From assembly GCF_003061515.1 (NCBI RefSeq), contig NZ_CP028924.1:682001-746000 (forward strand): a stretch of DNA of 64,000 nt. Reading direction: 5' to 3'. This document shows, piece after piece, positions 38,917 to 49,146 of this stretch (its first letter is position 1; the number at the start of each line of letters is the position of its first letter). The DNA comes from Colwellia sp. Arc7-D. GTDB taxonomy: Bacteria > Pseudomonadota > Gammaproteobacteria > Enterobacterales > Alteromonadaceae. The translations under genes and the position numbers were made by a program. The notes below the pieces were generated by a model that did no database searches, had not been told where the DNA came from, and worked only from the letters and a program-made list of their open reading frames with translations.

Positions 38917-39425
38917 ATAAGTACTTTATTCGATAATACGAGAAGGCGTGGTTTTAGTTTTATGCAAAAATTTAATATCGCTCAAAATTTAAAGTAAACC
39001 ACCGTGATAATTGCTCATTCGAGTATGAACTTTCTTGCTGAACTCTATGTTGTTAGCCTAGTCACTTAATCATCAACTATCAACGGTAATTTAAACATAA
39101 CAATATTAGCGTTGAATTCAAAATGTAGTGCTCACCATCCTTGATAGTAAACCATCATATTAACAGACCGTATATTTGGGGTTTTTATTACAATATTTAA
39201 CATATTAAATATGTGCTTAACAATGAAGTAATAAATAAAGTAATAAATGCTGCTGCCTTTTTGCATTTATTATAAACATTATTAGTCAACGACTGAAAAG
39301 TAATGCAAAATAGTATGTCGCTATTACTCCCTTCAAAGACAATGTTAATTACTGACATACGTTTGATATGTTTTTGCTAAAGACTAGCATGTTAACTGAG
39401 CCTTTAAGCCTATTGGATAGATATT
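38917..39425. other. AT-rich divergent intergenic region
   Basis: About 510 bases between the diguanylate cyclase gene and the small gene at 39426. It contains one short hairpin (39241-39272) and otherwise no visible gene. Confidence 0.45.
39241..39272. repeat. 10-bp inverted repeat
   Basis: TAATAAATGC and GCATTTATTA are perfectly complementary around a 12-base loop. It has no T tail of terminator type. The role is unknown; it lies about 150 bases before the gene at 39426. Confidence 0.6.
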
Positions 39426-39710
39426 ATGAATTTAGATAAATCAACAAAACGCATTGCTAAAAAAGTTAAAAATGGCTTTCAAGGATATCCACAAATAACG
39501 CTAGCTTATTTTGGAGAGTCAGAAAGTTGTGCAACAAAAGTGGTGGTCAGTTTTGTATTAGAGGAAGGTGCTGACGCTCAAGAAGAGAAATTTTTAAGCG
39601 AAAGTGATGTTCGTAAAGATGAAACGATTCAGACAACCATCGTAAAAATTATTGAGCGAGCTGAAGCGAAAACAGTGATAGAAGTCGCGGGAGTCGCAAA
39701 AATTAATTGA
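39426..39710 (+). CDS. Conserved-looking small hypothetical protein
   Basis: The 94-residue protein has no signal peptide or membrane helix. It starts basic (MNLDKSTKRIAKKVKNGF), has a middle that reads as beta strands (YPQITLAYFGESESCATKVVVSFVL), and an acidic helix-turn segment (EEKFLSESDVRKDETIQTTIVKIIERAEAK). I do not recognise the family. Base composition and codon use are like its neighbours, and an ATG at 39426 follows a plausible leader. It is a lone gene between the cyclase and the porin. Confidence 0.6.
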   Translation: MNLDKSTKRIAKKVKNGFQGYPQITLAYFGESESCATKVVVSFVLEEGADAQEEKFLSESDVRKDETIQTTIVKIIERAEAKTVIEVAGVAKIN

Positions 39711-39843
39711 TATCAGTTTTATGATCAGTAAAAGATCACCCACGCTCAATTACTCGTAATAATACTAATTTTGACTTTTATGCATATTTTAGATTGATTA
39801 TGGTTAATTTAGTCTCTATATTTGCCGCACTTTCACTCAACCA

Positions 39844-40983
39844 ATGTCCCTACTCATGAATGTTTTTAAACAACCATTAACTGTAAGCGCAGTTATGGCA
39901 ATGTCTAGTACATTTTTAAATGATGTTTCTGCTTTTGAAAACGGCGAAATGCAAACTGATAATATTGCTGCTGAAACGTCAGATACAGGGTTTTCTGGTC
40001 GTATTCGTGTGGGCTACATTTCAATTGATAATGAGGTTGAAGCGCGTATGCAAAGTTCTGCTATCGGCGCAGAGCTTAATTATAGCAGTGCAAGTTGGCA
40101 AGGTCTTACTGCCAACGGTAGCTTATATACCACACAAAAAATATTCCACGATGATGAAGGTAGCTTTTTTGGCTCTGATGGCGACGGTTATGCCGTTTTA
40201 GGACAAGCCTACCTAAAAGCAAACATTGAAAATACTGAAGTTAAACTCGGCCGTTTTGGTTTTGACTCGCCTTATGTTGACATGAACGATGTGCGTATGG
40301 TGCCGAATAGCTTTACCGGCATTTTAGTGACTAATGCCGATATTACCGATACCACGGTATATGCTGCGCATTTAACTGACTGGATCAGTGTAGATAGCGA
40401 AAAACCAGAAGACTTTATTGATCTACTAGGTAGTGATAGCGTTAACGTATTAGGTGTTGTTTATCAGGGAATTGACCATGTTGAGCTACAAACATGGTAT
40501 TACAATGCCAAAGACTTAGCCGACTTTTTCTATGTTGATGCTACCGTTGAGTTTGATAACATTACCTTAGGTGCTCAATTTGGTAAGCAATCAGACAGCA
40601 GTGATAATAATAGCGGCCCTGATGGTGACGTATATGGCATTATGGCCAGTTATACATTGAATGACTTTACATTTAAATCCTCGTATAACCATGTGTCGGG
40701 TACTATTATCAATGGCTTTGGTGGCGGTCCTTTTTATTCCAATGCGGCAGATCACACTATATCGGGTGTACTCGATCAAGATGCCTTGGCAGTTGGTGTT
40801 GATTACAGTGGTTTTGATAACATCACGTTGGGATTATTAAATGTTGCTTTTGACAAAGGTGCTGACGAAATAGACTTATTTTTCAGCTATGATTTTGGTA
40901 ATAACATGGTATTTGATTTTATTTATCACCATATACATGACGATGGAAAAATGGTTTTAGCTATGTTTAATGTTGGCTTTTAA
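39844..40983 (+). CDS. Opr-family outer-membrane porin
   Basis: The 379-residue beta-barrel protein has an N-terminal export signal (about 1-30, cleaved near SAFENG) and then alternating strand text typical of porins: FSGRIRVGYISIDN, GLTANGSLYTTQKIF, EVKLGRFGFDSPYVDMND, VYAAHLTDWIS, VELQTWYYNAKD. It ends in Phe (MVLAMFNVGF), the outer-membrane assembly signal. It resembles OprD-like or Opr-family porins that pass amino acids or small acids; the substrate is not known. A start at 39856 (MNVFKQ) is equally possible. It is a single gene. Confidence 0.85.
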   Translation: MSLLMNVFKQPLTVSAVMAMSSTFLNDVSAFENGEMQTDNIAAETSDTGFSGRIRVGYISIDNEVEARMQSSAIGAELNYSSASWQGLTANGSLYTTQKIFHDDEGSFFGSDGDGYAVLGQAYLKANIENTEVKLGRFGFDSPYVDMNDVRMVPNSFTGILVTNADITDTTVYAAHLTDWISVDSEKPEDFIDLLGSDSVNVLGVVYQGIDHVELQTWYYNAKDLADFFYVDATVEFDNITLGAQFGKQSDSSDNNSGPDGDVYGIMASYTLNDFTFKSSYNHVSGTIINGFGGGPFYSNAADHTISGVLDQDALAVGVDYSGFDNITLGLLNVAFDKGADEIDLFFSYDFGNNMVFDFIYHHIHDDGKMVLAMFNVGF

Positions 40984-41161
40984 TTATTTTTTAAGTGTTT
41001 TTAAAGTAACTCAATAAAGTAGTGCTTACATATAGCGCTACTCCACCTTTTTAATATGCGTGAGTTTATTTACTCACAGGTAAGGTTACTCAGTAACATC
41101 ATATTGATTATGTTATTATCTTAATTAATTGCTTTACAGAATATTCCATCATTTTATTGCC

Positions 41162-42847
41162 ATGACAAACCTTACTGCTTGTTTTACGCCTTTTTCTCAG
41201 TCTATTGACAATACTGTGCTGCCAGAAAAATTTACCTTCCCATTTTATTACCAACCACAGCCCATTGCCATTGCCGCTGCTTTGCAGTTACAGCAACAGC
41301 TTGAACAGCTGCCTATTAGCTATTCTGAAGCTTTTACAGAAACTAAAGCTGAACAAGTTAGTACAGGTAAAATGTTTGGTGTTTTAGTGGTAAAAAGTAG
41401 CCAAGATAACATCGGCTTTCTCAGTGCCTACTCTGGTCAACTCGACCTTGATGTAAATATGATTAAATTTGTACCTGCAGTGTCTAATATGCAATTGCAA
41501 GATTCAGCGTTTTTAACTGAAAACAGCATTATTAACAATATTAATGCTGAAATAACGGTTTTGGAAAATAGCCAGCAGCTTAGCCGTATTAGCGAAAACC
41601 TAAATGATGCCACAATAGCCTATCAGCAAGCATTATCATCCCAGCAAAATCAAATTGTGTTGAACCGTCAACAAAGAAAGCAACGACGTACAGTCGCTTC
41701 TGAGCAACTAACAGACAAAGATGCTGAGCGCTTAAGTATTGAGTTAGCAGGGCAAAGTATTCAAGAAAAAAAGCAGCTACAAGCACTTAAGCAAAGCGGT
41801 CAAAAAAATCTTGAATCATTACACCAAGCCTTAACTGACATTACAGATGAAATTGATAAGTTAAAGAAGCTGCGAAAATCACGTTCGAAAAATTTACAAA
41901 AAAAACTCTTCGCTCAATATGATTTTCTTAATGCTAACGGCGAAACGAAAGATTTAAACGCTATTTTTGCCGAATTACCTGAGCATACACCACCCGCAGG
42001 GGCAGGCGATTGCGCGGCACCTAAATTATTACAATATGCCTATCAACATAACTTAACGCCCATTGCGATGGCTGAGTTTTGGTGGGGCGCTGCACCTAAA
42101 TCAGCTATTCGACAACACAAAAACTATTACCCATCTTGTTACAGCAAATGCCAACCCATTTTGACTCATATGCTTAAAGGCCTGAAAGTCGACGATAACC
42201 CATTATTAGTAAATCCTGCGCAGGGTAAAGATTTAACGATTGTTTACCAAGATAGCGATATGCTAGTGGTTAACAAACCTGCTGAGTTTTTATCGGTGCC
42301 AGGTAAAAATATTGAAGATTCGGTTTACATGCGCATTAAAACGCAATTTCCACAGGCGTCGGGGCCACTTATTGTGCATCGGTTAGATATGTCGACTTCT
42401 GGGTTATTAATCATAGCGCTTAATAAAAGAGCCCATAAAGCATTGCAAAAGCAGTTTATTGAACGCAGTATCGAGAAGCGTTATGTTGCATTGGTTTCTG
42501 GAAATGTTGTCGAAGATAATGGCACTATCGAATTACCATTAATACTAGACTTTGATGATAAGCCTCGGCAAATGGTGTGTTATGAGCGTGGTAAACACGC
42601 ACTGACTACTTGGCGTGTGTTAGAGCGGAAAAACAACACCACACGATTACATTTGTTTCCTAAAACTGGGCGAACGCATCAGTTAAGAGTGCATTGTGCG
42701 CATAAGTTAGGGCTAAATATGCCGATTGTTGGCGATGATCATTATGGTTTAAAAGCCGAACGCTTACATTTGCATGCAGAATATTTGTCGTTATCGCATC
42801 CTATTAATCATTGCAAATTGGAGTTTGAAGTCGCTGCTGATTTTTAA
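41162..42847 (+). CDS. RluA-family pseudouridine synthase with long N-terminal extension
   Basis: The protein has 561 residues from the ATG at 41162. The C-terminal third (about 355-560) is a full RluA catalytic domain: DMLVVNKPAEFLSVPG, the catalytic Asp in VHRLDMSTSGLLIIALNKRAHKAL, and FPKTGRTHQLRVHCAH. The first 330 residues are an extension with a long charged coiled coil (about 150-280, rich in Gln, Lys, Arg) and a GAGDCAAPKLLQYA motif near 280-295 that also occurs in related long RluA-like proteins of Vibrio and Alteromonadales. It should modify uridines in rRNA or tRNA; the target site is unknown. Confidence 0.88.
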   Translation: MTNLTACFTPFSQSIDNTVLPEKFTFPFYYQPQPIAIAAALQLQQQLEQLPISYSEAFTETKAEQVSTGKMFGVLVVKSSQDNIGFLSAYSGQLDLDVNMIKFVPAVSNMQLQDSAFLTENSIINNINAEITVLENSQQLSRISENLNDATIAYQQALSSQQNQIVLNRQQRKQRRTVASEQLTDKDAERLSIELAGQSIQEKKQLQALKQSGQKNLESLHQALTDITDEIDKLKKLRKSRSKNLQKKLFAQYDFLNANGETKDLNAIFAELPEHTPPAGAGDCAAPKLLQYAYQHNLTPIAMAEFWWGAAPKSAIRQHKNYYPSCYSKCQPILTHMLKGLKVDDNPLLVNPAQGKDLTIVYQDSDMLVVNKPAEFLSVPGKNIEDSVYMRIKTQFPQASGPLIVHRLDMSTSGLLIIALNKRAHKALQKQFIERSIEKRYVALVSGNVVEDNGTIELPLILDFDDKPRQMVCYERGKHALTTWRVLERKNNTTRLHLFPKTGRTHQLRVHCAHKLGLNMPIVGDDHYGLKAERLHLHAEYLSLSHPINHCKLEFEVAADF

Positions 42848-42926
42848 TGATTAGTGGCTCCTATTAAAATGTCGCATTGAATATAATTCGTCTCCTGTAA
42901 CTGTCACAGGAGAACCACTTACGGCA

Positions 42927-43394
42927 TTAAAGCTTCTTTCCTAACCTTTTTTCAATTTGTTTCTTTTCCCAATCAGCGCCAAAAAAACTGTATACCTCAA
43001 ACACACTTATTCCATGAGAAACTACGCCAATACCCCAGCCAAATGCTGCCCACCAAGCCCAATAATAATCTGGGCTGGTAATAAAATTTACGATAAACAA
43101 ACCAAGTATCACCATGCCATAATTAATAAGGTGACTATAAAAGCCTTTAATGTCTTTCACATGTTCAATAACACGGTTCTCTTCTTCGCTATATTTTTCT
43201 GAATTTTCCATTTTCTTTTCCTTTAGCAAATCTTCAAGTTCAATTTCAAAGACAGCGGCAAGAGATTTAAGTGATTCCAAACCAGCTTTCTGACCTCGCT
43301 CAATACGTTGAATGGTTCTGATATTTAAACCACTAAACTGGGCTAACTGCTCCTGAGACCAAGCTCTTTTAAGCCTTAACTTTCGGACGATCAT
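42927..43394 (-). CDS. XRE-family regulator fused to a 2TM domain
   Basis: The 155-residue protein has an N-terminal helix-turn-helix (residues 1-60: LRLKRAWSQEQLAQFSGLNIRTIQRIERGQ), a charged linker (KEKKMENSEKYSEEEN), and a C-terminal 2TM domain (about 75-150) with two helices, FYSHLINYGMVILGLFIVNF and YYWAWWAAFGWGIGVVSHGI. The 2TM domain with WW and HG motifs is a recognised small module. The architecture suggests a membrane-tethered transcription factor. It may regulate itself; no obvious partner gene is adjacent. Confidence 0.9.
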   Translation of the reverse strand: MIVRKLRLKRAWSQEQLAQFSGLNIRTIQRIERGQKAGLESLKSLAAVFEIELEDLLKEKKMENSEKYSEEENRVIEHVKDIKGFYSHLINYGMVILGLFIVNFITSPDYYWAWWAAFGWGIGVVSHGISVFEVYSFFGADWEKKQIEKRLGKKL

Positions 43395-43514
43395 ATACTT
43401 CTCCTTGTTGCTGTTCGTATTGAATTATTAATTACTCGCTAAAATTTTTCTACGACTTTTACCTGACTTTAATGCGACAGTTATTTAAAATCAGTTACTT
43501 ACACCATTATTTAT

Positions 43515-46500
43515 TTAGGTGATGGTAATGCTTTTAAGTAGCCTAGCAGCGTCGTCAAACTCATAAACTTCTACTTTTGACATAATGTCTTTTAATTGCT
43601 GATGATAATCTTGCTGCTGGGTCATTGCTAATAATGATTGAATGGTTTCAATTGCGGCAACATCATAATTATCGACATCAAATTTTAATTGCTCAATAAG
43701 GGCTTTGCAGTCTGAAATGTTGAAAATAACATCATTAGGCTCTGGTGGGTTGAGTGCTGATAATGCTAATTGAATGCGTTTTAATTCATTTTGACACTGG
43801 CTTAAAATTAATGGTTTTATATTATGTTGTACGGCATTTCTTTCTAAAGTTTGGCAAAGTGTATAAAGGTTTGTAGCACCAATATTGCCAGCTACACCTT
43901 TAATAGTGTGAGCTAATTGCTCAATCTCAGCAAAGTTATTGTTAGCAAACGCACTTTCTAAAGGTGCTAATGCATGAGCATAGTTATTTTTAAATTTAAG
44001 CAGTAAGCGCAGATAAAGGCTTTTATTATTTTGTGCAATCGCTAAACCAGATTTTATGTCAATACCGTCAAGTTCAGGGATGATTATTTGCTCATTTTCA
44101 TTTGCTGATAACAGCGCTTTATTGGCGTTTAAGTGATGAAGTTTTTTCTGTGAAGCAGGAACAACCCATCGTGCTAATTTGATAAACAATTCTTGGGTAT
44201 TAATGGGCTTACCAATATGCTCATTCATGCCCGAGGCTAATGCTTTTTCACGATCGCCGGCCATTACGTTAGCGGTCATAGCGATAATAGGTAAATCAAC
44301 AAAACGAGGGTTCTGACGAAGTTCGCGTGTGGTTGTGTAGCCGTCTTTCACTGGCATTTGGCAATCCATTAATACACCGTCGAAGTGTTCTTGATTAAGT
44401 TGCGCCAGTGCTTGTTGCCCATTGTTGCTAATAACCACTTTAATACCGTTGCTAGTGAGTAATTCTGTTGCTAGCTCCTGATTTATTTCGTTATCTTCTA
44501 CTACTAATAACTTTATACCTTGTAAAGACTCGATGGCAGATAATGAGTCGCGCTCAATTTGCTCATAACTTTCTTTTCTCAAGTTTTCTTTACCTAGTGT
44601 CACCAGTAGGTTATCAAGTAAGTTAGAAGTCGTTATTGGCTTACAAATTACTGAGTATTTAGCATCGTTTGCCAGAGTAGGGATTAACATTTTTCGTTTA
44701 TTGGGGAGAATATGCAAGATTGGTAATTCAGCATGATTATCTCTAATTAACTTTAATTCGCCACAGTATTGATTGTCGCTACAATTTATCAGATCAATGA
44801 GTATTGCATCAAAGCCACCAAGTTGTGGCTGTGTTAAGTCAGTTAATAGTTCACTGGTAGAGCTATAGTTTTTTATTGCAAAGCCAAAAGAATTTAAGAT
44901 CCGCTGTAAAATTACCTGATAAACGCTATTGTCAGTGACCAAAGCAATTTTTAAATCATTTAGTGACGTTAAACTAGATGATTTAGTATTAAGTTCATTT
45001 GTCGGTTGGCTTTGATAAGTGAGGGTGAAATGGAATTTACTACCAATATGCGCTTCGCTTTCTAGCCATATTTCACCGCCTAATAGTTCAACAAGCTGTT
45101 TACATATTGCTAAGCCTAAACCTGTACCGCCATATTTTCGGGTGGTTGATGCATCAGCCTGGCTAAATGACTGAAAAAGTTTTTCTTGTTGTGCGGCACT
45201 CATGCCTATGCCGGTATCACAAACTGAAAATTGTAGAGTTACGTTGTTTTTATGTTTTTTGATACACGACACATTAATTTTTATTTCGCCATGATCAGTA
45301 AACTTAGCGGCATTACTGCCAAGGTTGGTTAATATTTGCCCAAGGCGCAATGGGTCACCAATAAGATTAAGTGGCACATCTTGCTCTACGTCAAATATCA
45401 ACTCAGTTTGTGTTTCGTTGAGTTTATCGACCAATAAATTATTTAAATTATCGAGCGCGTCATCCAAACAGAAAGGGATTGATTCGATCTCAATTTTGTT
45501 CGCTTCAATTTTTGAGAAGTCTAGAATGTCGTTAACAATACCTAATAATGACTCAGCAGCAATATTAACTTTTGCGATATAATTCTGTTGTTCTGGAGTT
45601 AAATTTGTTTTCAATGCTAACGCAGACATACCAATAATGGCGTTCATTGGGGTACGAATTTCATGTGACATATTAGCTAAGAAATTAGATTTAGCTTTTA
45701 CGGCATCTTCTGCCAGCGACTTAGCATCTGCAAGGGTTTCTTCTGCCATTTTTTGTTCGCTGATATCAACAAATGTACCTAATAAACCACCTGCCGAGTC
45801 ATCAGCTTTCTCAAAGCTTTTTACCCAATACATAGTGGTATGCTCTAAACCATCACCATAAATCATGGGTATTTCTTTTCGTATCATACCCTTTGAGGCA
45901 ATAATTTCGGTGTCTTCAGTCTGATAAGCTATCCGATCTGCCATCGGTAAAAAGTCAAGTTCGAGTACTGTTTTTCCAATAATGTCTTCTCTTTTAACAT
46001 TAAAGGTTTGTTCATATGCTTTATTTACGTTAGTAAATGTTGAATCTGGCGCTTTAACAAATATTGGGTAAGGAATAGTGTCAGCCAATGCTTGTTGAAA
46101 TAAAATATGCTCTGCTAATTCAGCATCATGGAGTTTACGTTCAGTAATATCGCGAATAATAGCAACGATAAAACGTTCATTATGCATATCAAGAACACTC
46201 ACGGTGACTTCAGCTGCGAACTCATAGCCACTCTTGTGCTTACCTGTTAGCTCCAATAATTGTTTTTCTGGGGAAGGTTCATGCAGTATTTTGTCAAAAA
46301 CATGCAAGCTTGTTTCTTCAGGTAACAAACAATCAATTTTCTGACCAATAAGCTCAGACTTTTCATAACCAAACATAGTTAAAACTTGTGAATTAACTAA
46401 GTTGTGCACTCGATGTTTATCTAACATTAAAATAGCATCGGGTGCTGACTCCATTAAAGCAGCAAACTGAGCTTGAACTGCATTTCTTTGCGTAATATCG

Positions 46501-49145
46501 ATTAACGTTAAACGTACTTCAGTTAATTGCTCTTCTTCATTATAAACAGGAAGCGCTGACAACATGGTGTCTATGGTTTTTGTATCACTAATATTAACCG
46601 GAATTTCATTGGCTAATGGGTGAGATTTCGTTTGAAATATTTTGTGTACGTAATGTGATGGGTCAACAAAACTTTGCCAATTTAAAGAGGTAAAGGTTTC
46701 ACGAGGGCGCTCAAACATTTGTGCAAACGCAAGGTTATGTTTAATAAACATACCTTGAGCATTTAATGTCGCATAAGCAACGGGTGCGTGTTCATATAGT
46801 TCCCATAGTGCTCGTTCACGTTGATGTAATTCAGCTGTACGTTTTACGACGAGCTGCTCCAGCTCTTCTTTTGAGCGTCGCATATACTTTGTTGAACGCT
46901 GTCCAACAGAGATAGTAAATATGTTGGCGATTAGCGTTAATAATAGAGTAATAAAGGCAATGAACATTAACTTGTTTCGAAGTATGTTCACCTCTAATAA
47001 GGCTTCGTTTACATCAACTTCTGTTGCAATACCAAACCCATACTGGTTGTCCCACAGCCAAGCGCCAAAAACGTTTACACCTCTATAGTCGTTATACCCG
47101 ATAACATTACTGGTTATTTTATTGTTAGTAATTAGGGTAATGTTGTCTGAACGAGCACTATTAACTAAGTGATTTGCCATAAATGTGAACGGTAATTGTT
47201 GTAAGTCAAAGGTCGCATCAGGGTTGTCTATTACGTTAACTTTTGGCACTTTAAGTGTGATCAGTTGTTTGTTTTTACTGAATATTTGTAAGTAATTAAT
47301 TGATGTGAACTCGTTTTCAAAGCGACTTTTAGTCAGCATTTTTCCTTGTTTAGTTACTAAGTAGCTGTCACCAGAGTTGCCAATACGACCTTGTTGCATA
47401 ATATTAGATATTTGGCCGCTAGGTTGAATTCGCATAGATAAAGCGGCAATCACTTGATTATTCTCATCCGTTATCGGTGTGATCATATACATACTGTATA
47501 GATCAATGGCTTTAGTCGTACTATTCAACAAGTCCAAAGCATTCGACTTTATTGGTGGCACAAAATGACTTTCTCCCGTAAAAACAGCGGCAATTATCTC
47601 AGGATGTTGTTGGGCTATTAAGCTGATTTTATCTAAGTTTTCGTTACGGTTTGAACCAATATTGATATGTTCTGAACTGATAATTGAAAAATCTTTTCCC
47701 TCAATACTACTTTGGCTAATATATTGACGTATTTTTATTGTCGACTTTGAGGTTTTCATTGCTTGGTTTAACGCTGACTGCAGGTGTAATTCTTTGGTGA
47801 GTTCTATGACAGTGTTACTTTTAGCTATTTTTTTTAATTGCCTTTCTTGCTCACTTATCCAGTCATTGAGGCGAGTTTTTGTTGCTTCTACGACAAACTC
47901 TAGATTTTTTTGCACGTTGGCGCGGGTGTTCTCTTCATTGTCTTGCAAGGTTAAGTAAATAACACTAAAAATAATAGCGATATTCAAGGCCGATATTGAA
48001 TGCACTATAAAAGGAAATTTCCTCGATGCCATAAATGCGGCAATACGTTGCTGGCTAATTAATTTAGGTAAAAGTAAGGTAGAAAAAATTAACAATAATG
48101 ATACTAAGGTCATCATGAAAATTAGTGATGTACTGTCTGCGTCATTACTTTGATCTGAAGAAAAGTTGATTAACGCATCTTCAAGTAATAAATTTTCGGG
48201 GATGAAAGGCGAATCGATCATGCCTAACTGATGATAAATCTCGCTAATTTTTTCCATACGAGTACGGGCAATTGAACCTAGCGGGATAAATTTAGCTAAA
48301 ATAATCTTTCTAATCTCATTGGCTTCAAATGTTAGGTGAGCATGAGACTTATCTTGGCTATTATATTTCTTTTCAATCAAATCAATGATTTCAGCTTGAT
48401 GGTTAATCGCATATTGCCAACCTTTAATGGTCGCTTGGCGAATCGCTTGAACCCGTTGAGGATTATTTTTTACTTCTAATTCACTGGTGAAGAGATTATC
48501 ACCATAAAAATCAATGCCATAATCTCTAGGGCTGATGGTTAATATGTCTATATCAGCTTCTTTGAATTGAAAGGGCTCATTGGTGTTATATATTAATATA
48601 GCATCAGTTTCCCCACGGGTTAATGCGCCGAAATGGTCACTTTGTTTTTGCCATACAAAAGCCGACATATCTTGCTCTGCTTGCATCAACATGGCTGTGA
48701 TGGGGGCGAAATTTTTCCATTCTTTATCCACCATAATGCGCTTACCAATAAGATCAAATGGGCTACCAATGCCAGAAGATCGCAGTGTTGCAATAATGGT
48801 GGGAGAGTGTTGAAATATTTGCGCAACGATAACTACAGGTTTACCGTTATTTTTTGCCACGATTAAACTCGAATCATTGATACCATAATCCGCTTTGCCT
48901 TCGACAATATAGTCTTCAATAGACCCTATTTTATCGCGTTCTCTCAACTCGACATCTAAGCCAAGTTCTTGATAAAAACCTTGTTCCTTTGCCGCGTAAT
49001 AGCCAGCATATTGAAATTGATGATACCAATTAAATTGAATTGATACTTTATCGAGTTCTTGTCCTAAGCTTTGGCGAGAAATTAATAAAGTTAAGATACA
49101 ACTTAACAACATTAAGACATTTTTATTACGAAAATAATTCAACAT
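43515..49145 (-). CDS. Giant hybrid sensor histidine kinase with NMT1/THI5-like sensor
   Basis: The 1876-residue protein has, in order: signal peptide (1-28); periplasmic NMT1/THI5-like binding domain (about 33-260, FNWYHQFQYAGYYAAKEQGFY); membrane helices at about 340-360 and 378-398; a Cache-like periplasmic region (about 400-720); a third helix at about 725-745; three PAS domains (about 775-885, 895-1010 and 1020-1130); HisKA with phospho-His in NMSHEIRTPMNAI near 1161; HATPase (GTGLGLAICKQLV); a degenerate receiver; a good receiver (VVEDNEINQ, phospho-Asp in LMDCQMP near 1592); and Hpt (AHTIKGVAGN near 1744). THI5-like domains bind pyrimidine thiamine precursors in some proteins; the ligand here is open. 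It begins one base after the BtuF-like stop codon. Confidence 0.92.
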   Translation of the reverse strand: MLNYFRNKNVLMLLSCILTLLISRQSLGQELDKVSIQFNWYHQFQYAGYYAAKEQGFYQELGLDVELRERDKIGSIEDYIVEGKADYGINDSSLIVAKNNGKPVVIVAQIFQHSPTIIATLRSSGIGSPFDLIGKRIMVDKEWKNFAPITAMLMQAEQDMSAFVWQKQSDHFGALTRGETDAILIYNTNEPFQFKEADIDILTISPRDYGIDFYGDNLFTSELEVKNNPQRVQAIRQATIKGWQYAINHQAEIIDLIEKKYNSQDKSHAHLTFEANEIRKIILAKFIPLGSIARTRMEKISEIYHQLGMIDSPFIPENLLLEDALINFSSDQSNDADSTSLIFMMTLVSLLLIFSTLLLPKLISQQRIAAFMASRKFPFIVHSISALNIAIIFSVIYLTLQDNEENTRANVQKNLEFVVEATKTRLNDWISEQERQLKKIAKSNTVIELTKELHLQSALNQAMKTSKSTIKIRQYISQSSIEGKDFSIISSEHINIGSNRNENLDKISLIAQQHPEIIAAVFTGESHFVPPIKSNALDLLNSTTKAIDLYSMYMITPITDENNQVIAALSMRIQPSGQISNIMQQGRIGNSGDSYLVTKQGKMLTKSRFENEFTSINYLQIFSKNKQLITLKVPKVNVIDNPDATFDLQQLPFTFMANHLVNSARSDNITLITNNKITSNVIGYNDYRGVNVFGAWLWDNQYGFGIATEVDVNEALLEVNILRNKLMFIAFITLLLTLIANIFTISVGQRSTKYMRRSKEELEQLVVKRTAELHQRERALWELYEHAPVAYATLNAQGMFIKHNLAFAQMFERPRETFTSLNWQSFVDPSHYVHKIFQTKSHPLANEIPVNISDTKTIDTMLSALPVYNEEEQLTEVRLTLIDITQRNAVQAQFAALMESAPDAILMLDKHRVHNLVNSQVLTMFGYEKSELIGQKIDCLLPEETSLHVFDKILHEPSPEKQLLELTGKHKSGYEFAAEVTVSVLDMHNERFIVAIIRDITERKLHDAELAEHILFQQALADTIPYPIFVKAPDSTFTNVNKAYEQTFNVKREDIIGKTVLELDFLPMADRIAYQTEDTEIIASKGMIRKEIPMIYGDGLEHTTMYWVKSFEKADDSAGGLLGTFVDISEQKMAEETLADAKSLAEDAVKAKSNFLANMSHEIRTPMNAIIGMSALALKTNLTPEQQNYIAKVNIAAESLLGIVNDILDFSKIEANKIEIESIPFCLDDALDNLNNLLVDKLNETQTELIFDVEQDVPLNLIGDPLRLGQILTNLGSNAAKFTDHGEIKINVSCIKKHKNNVTLQFSVCDTGIGMSAAQQEKLFQSFSQADASTTRKYGGTGLGLAICKQLVELLGGEIWLESEAHIGSKFHFTLTYQSQPTNELNTKSSSLTSLNDLKIALVTDNSVYQVILQRILNSFGFAIKNYSSTSELLTDLTQPQLGGFDAILIDLINCSDNQYCGELKLIRDNHAELPILHILPNKRKMLIPTLANDAKYSVICKPITTSNLLDNLLVTLGKENLRKESYEQIERDSLSAIESLQGIKLLVVEDNEINQELATELLTSNGIKVVISNNGQQALAQLNQEHFDGVLMDCQMPVKDGYTTTRELRQNPRFVDLPIIAMTANVMAGDREKALASGMNEHIGKPINTQELFIKLARWVVPASQKKLHHLNANKALLSANENEQIIIPELDGIDIKSGLAIAQNNKSLYLRLLLKFKNNYAHALAPLESAFANNNFAEIEQLAHTIKGVAGNIGATNLYTLCQTLERNAVQHNIKPLILSQCQNELKRIQLALSALNPPEPNDVIFNISDCKALIEQLKFDVDNYDVAAIETIQSLLAMTQQQDYHQQLKDIMSKVEVYEFDDAARLLKSITIT

Positions 49146-49146
49146 A

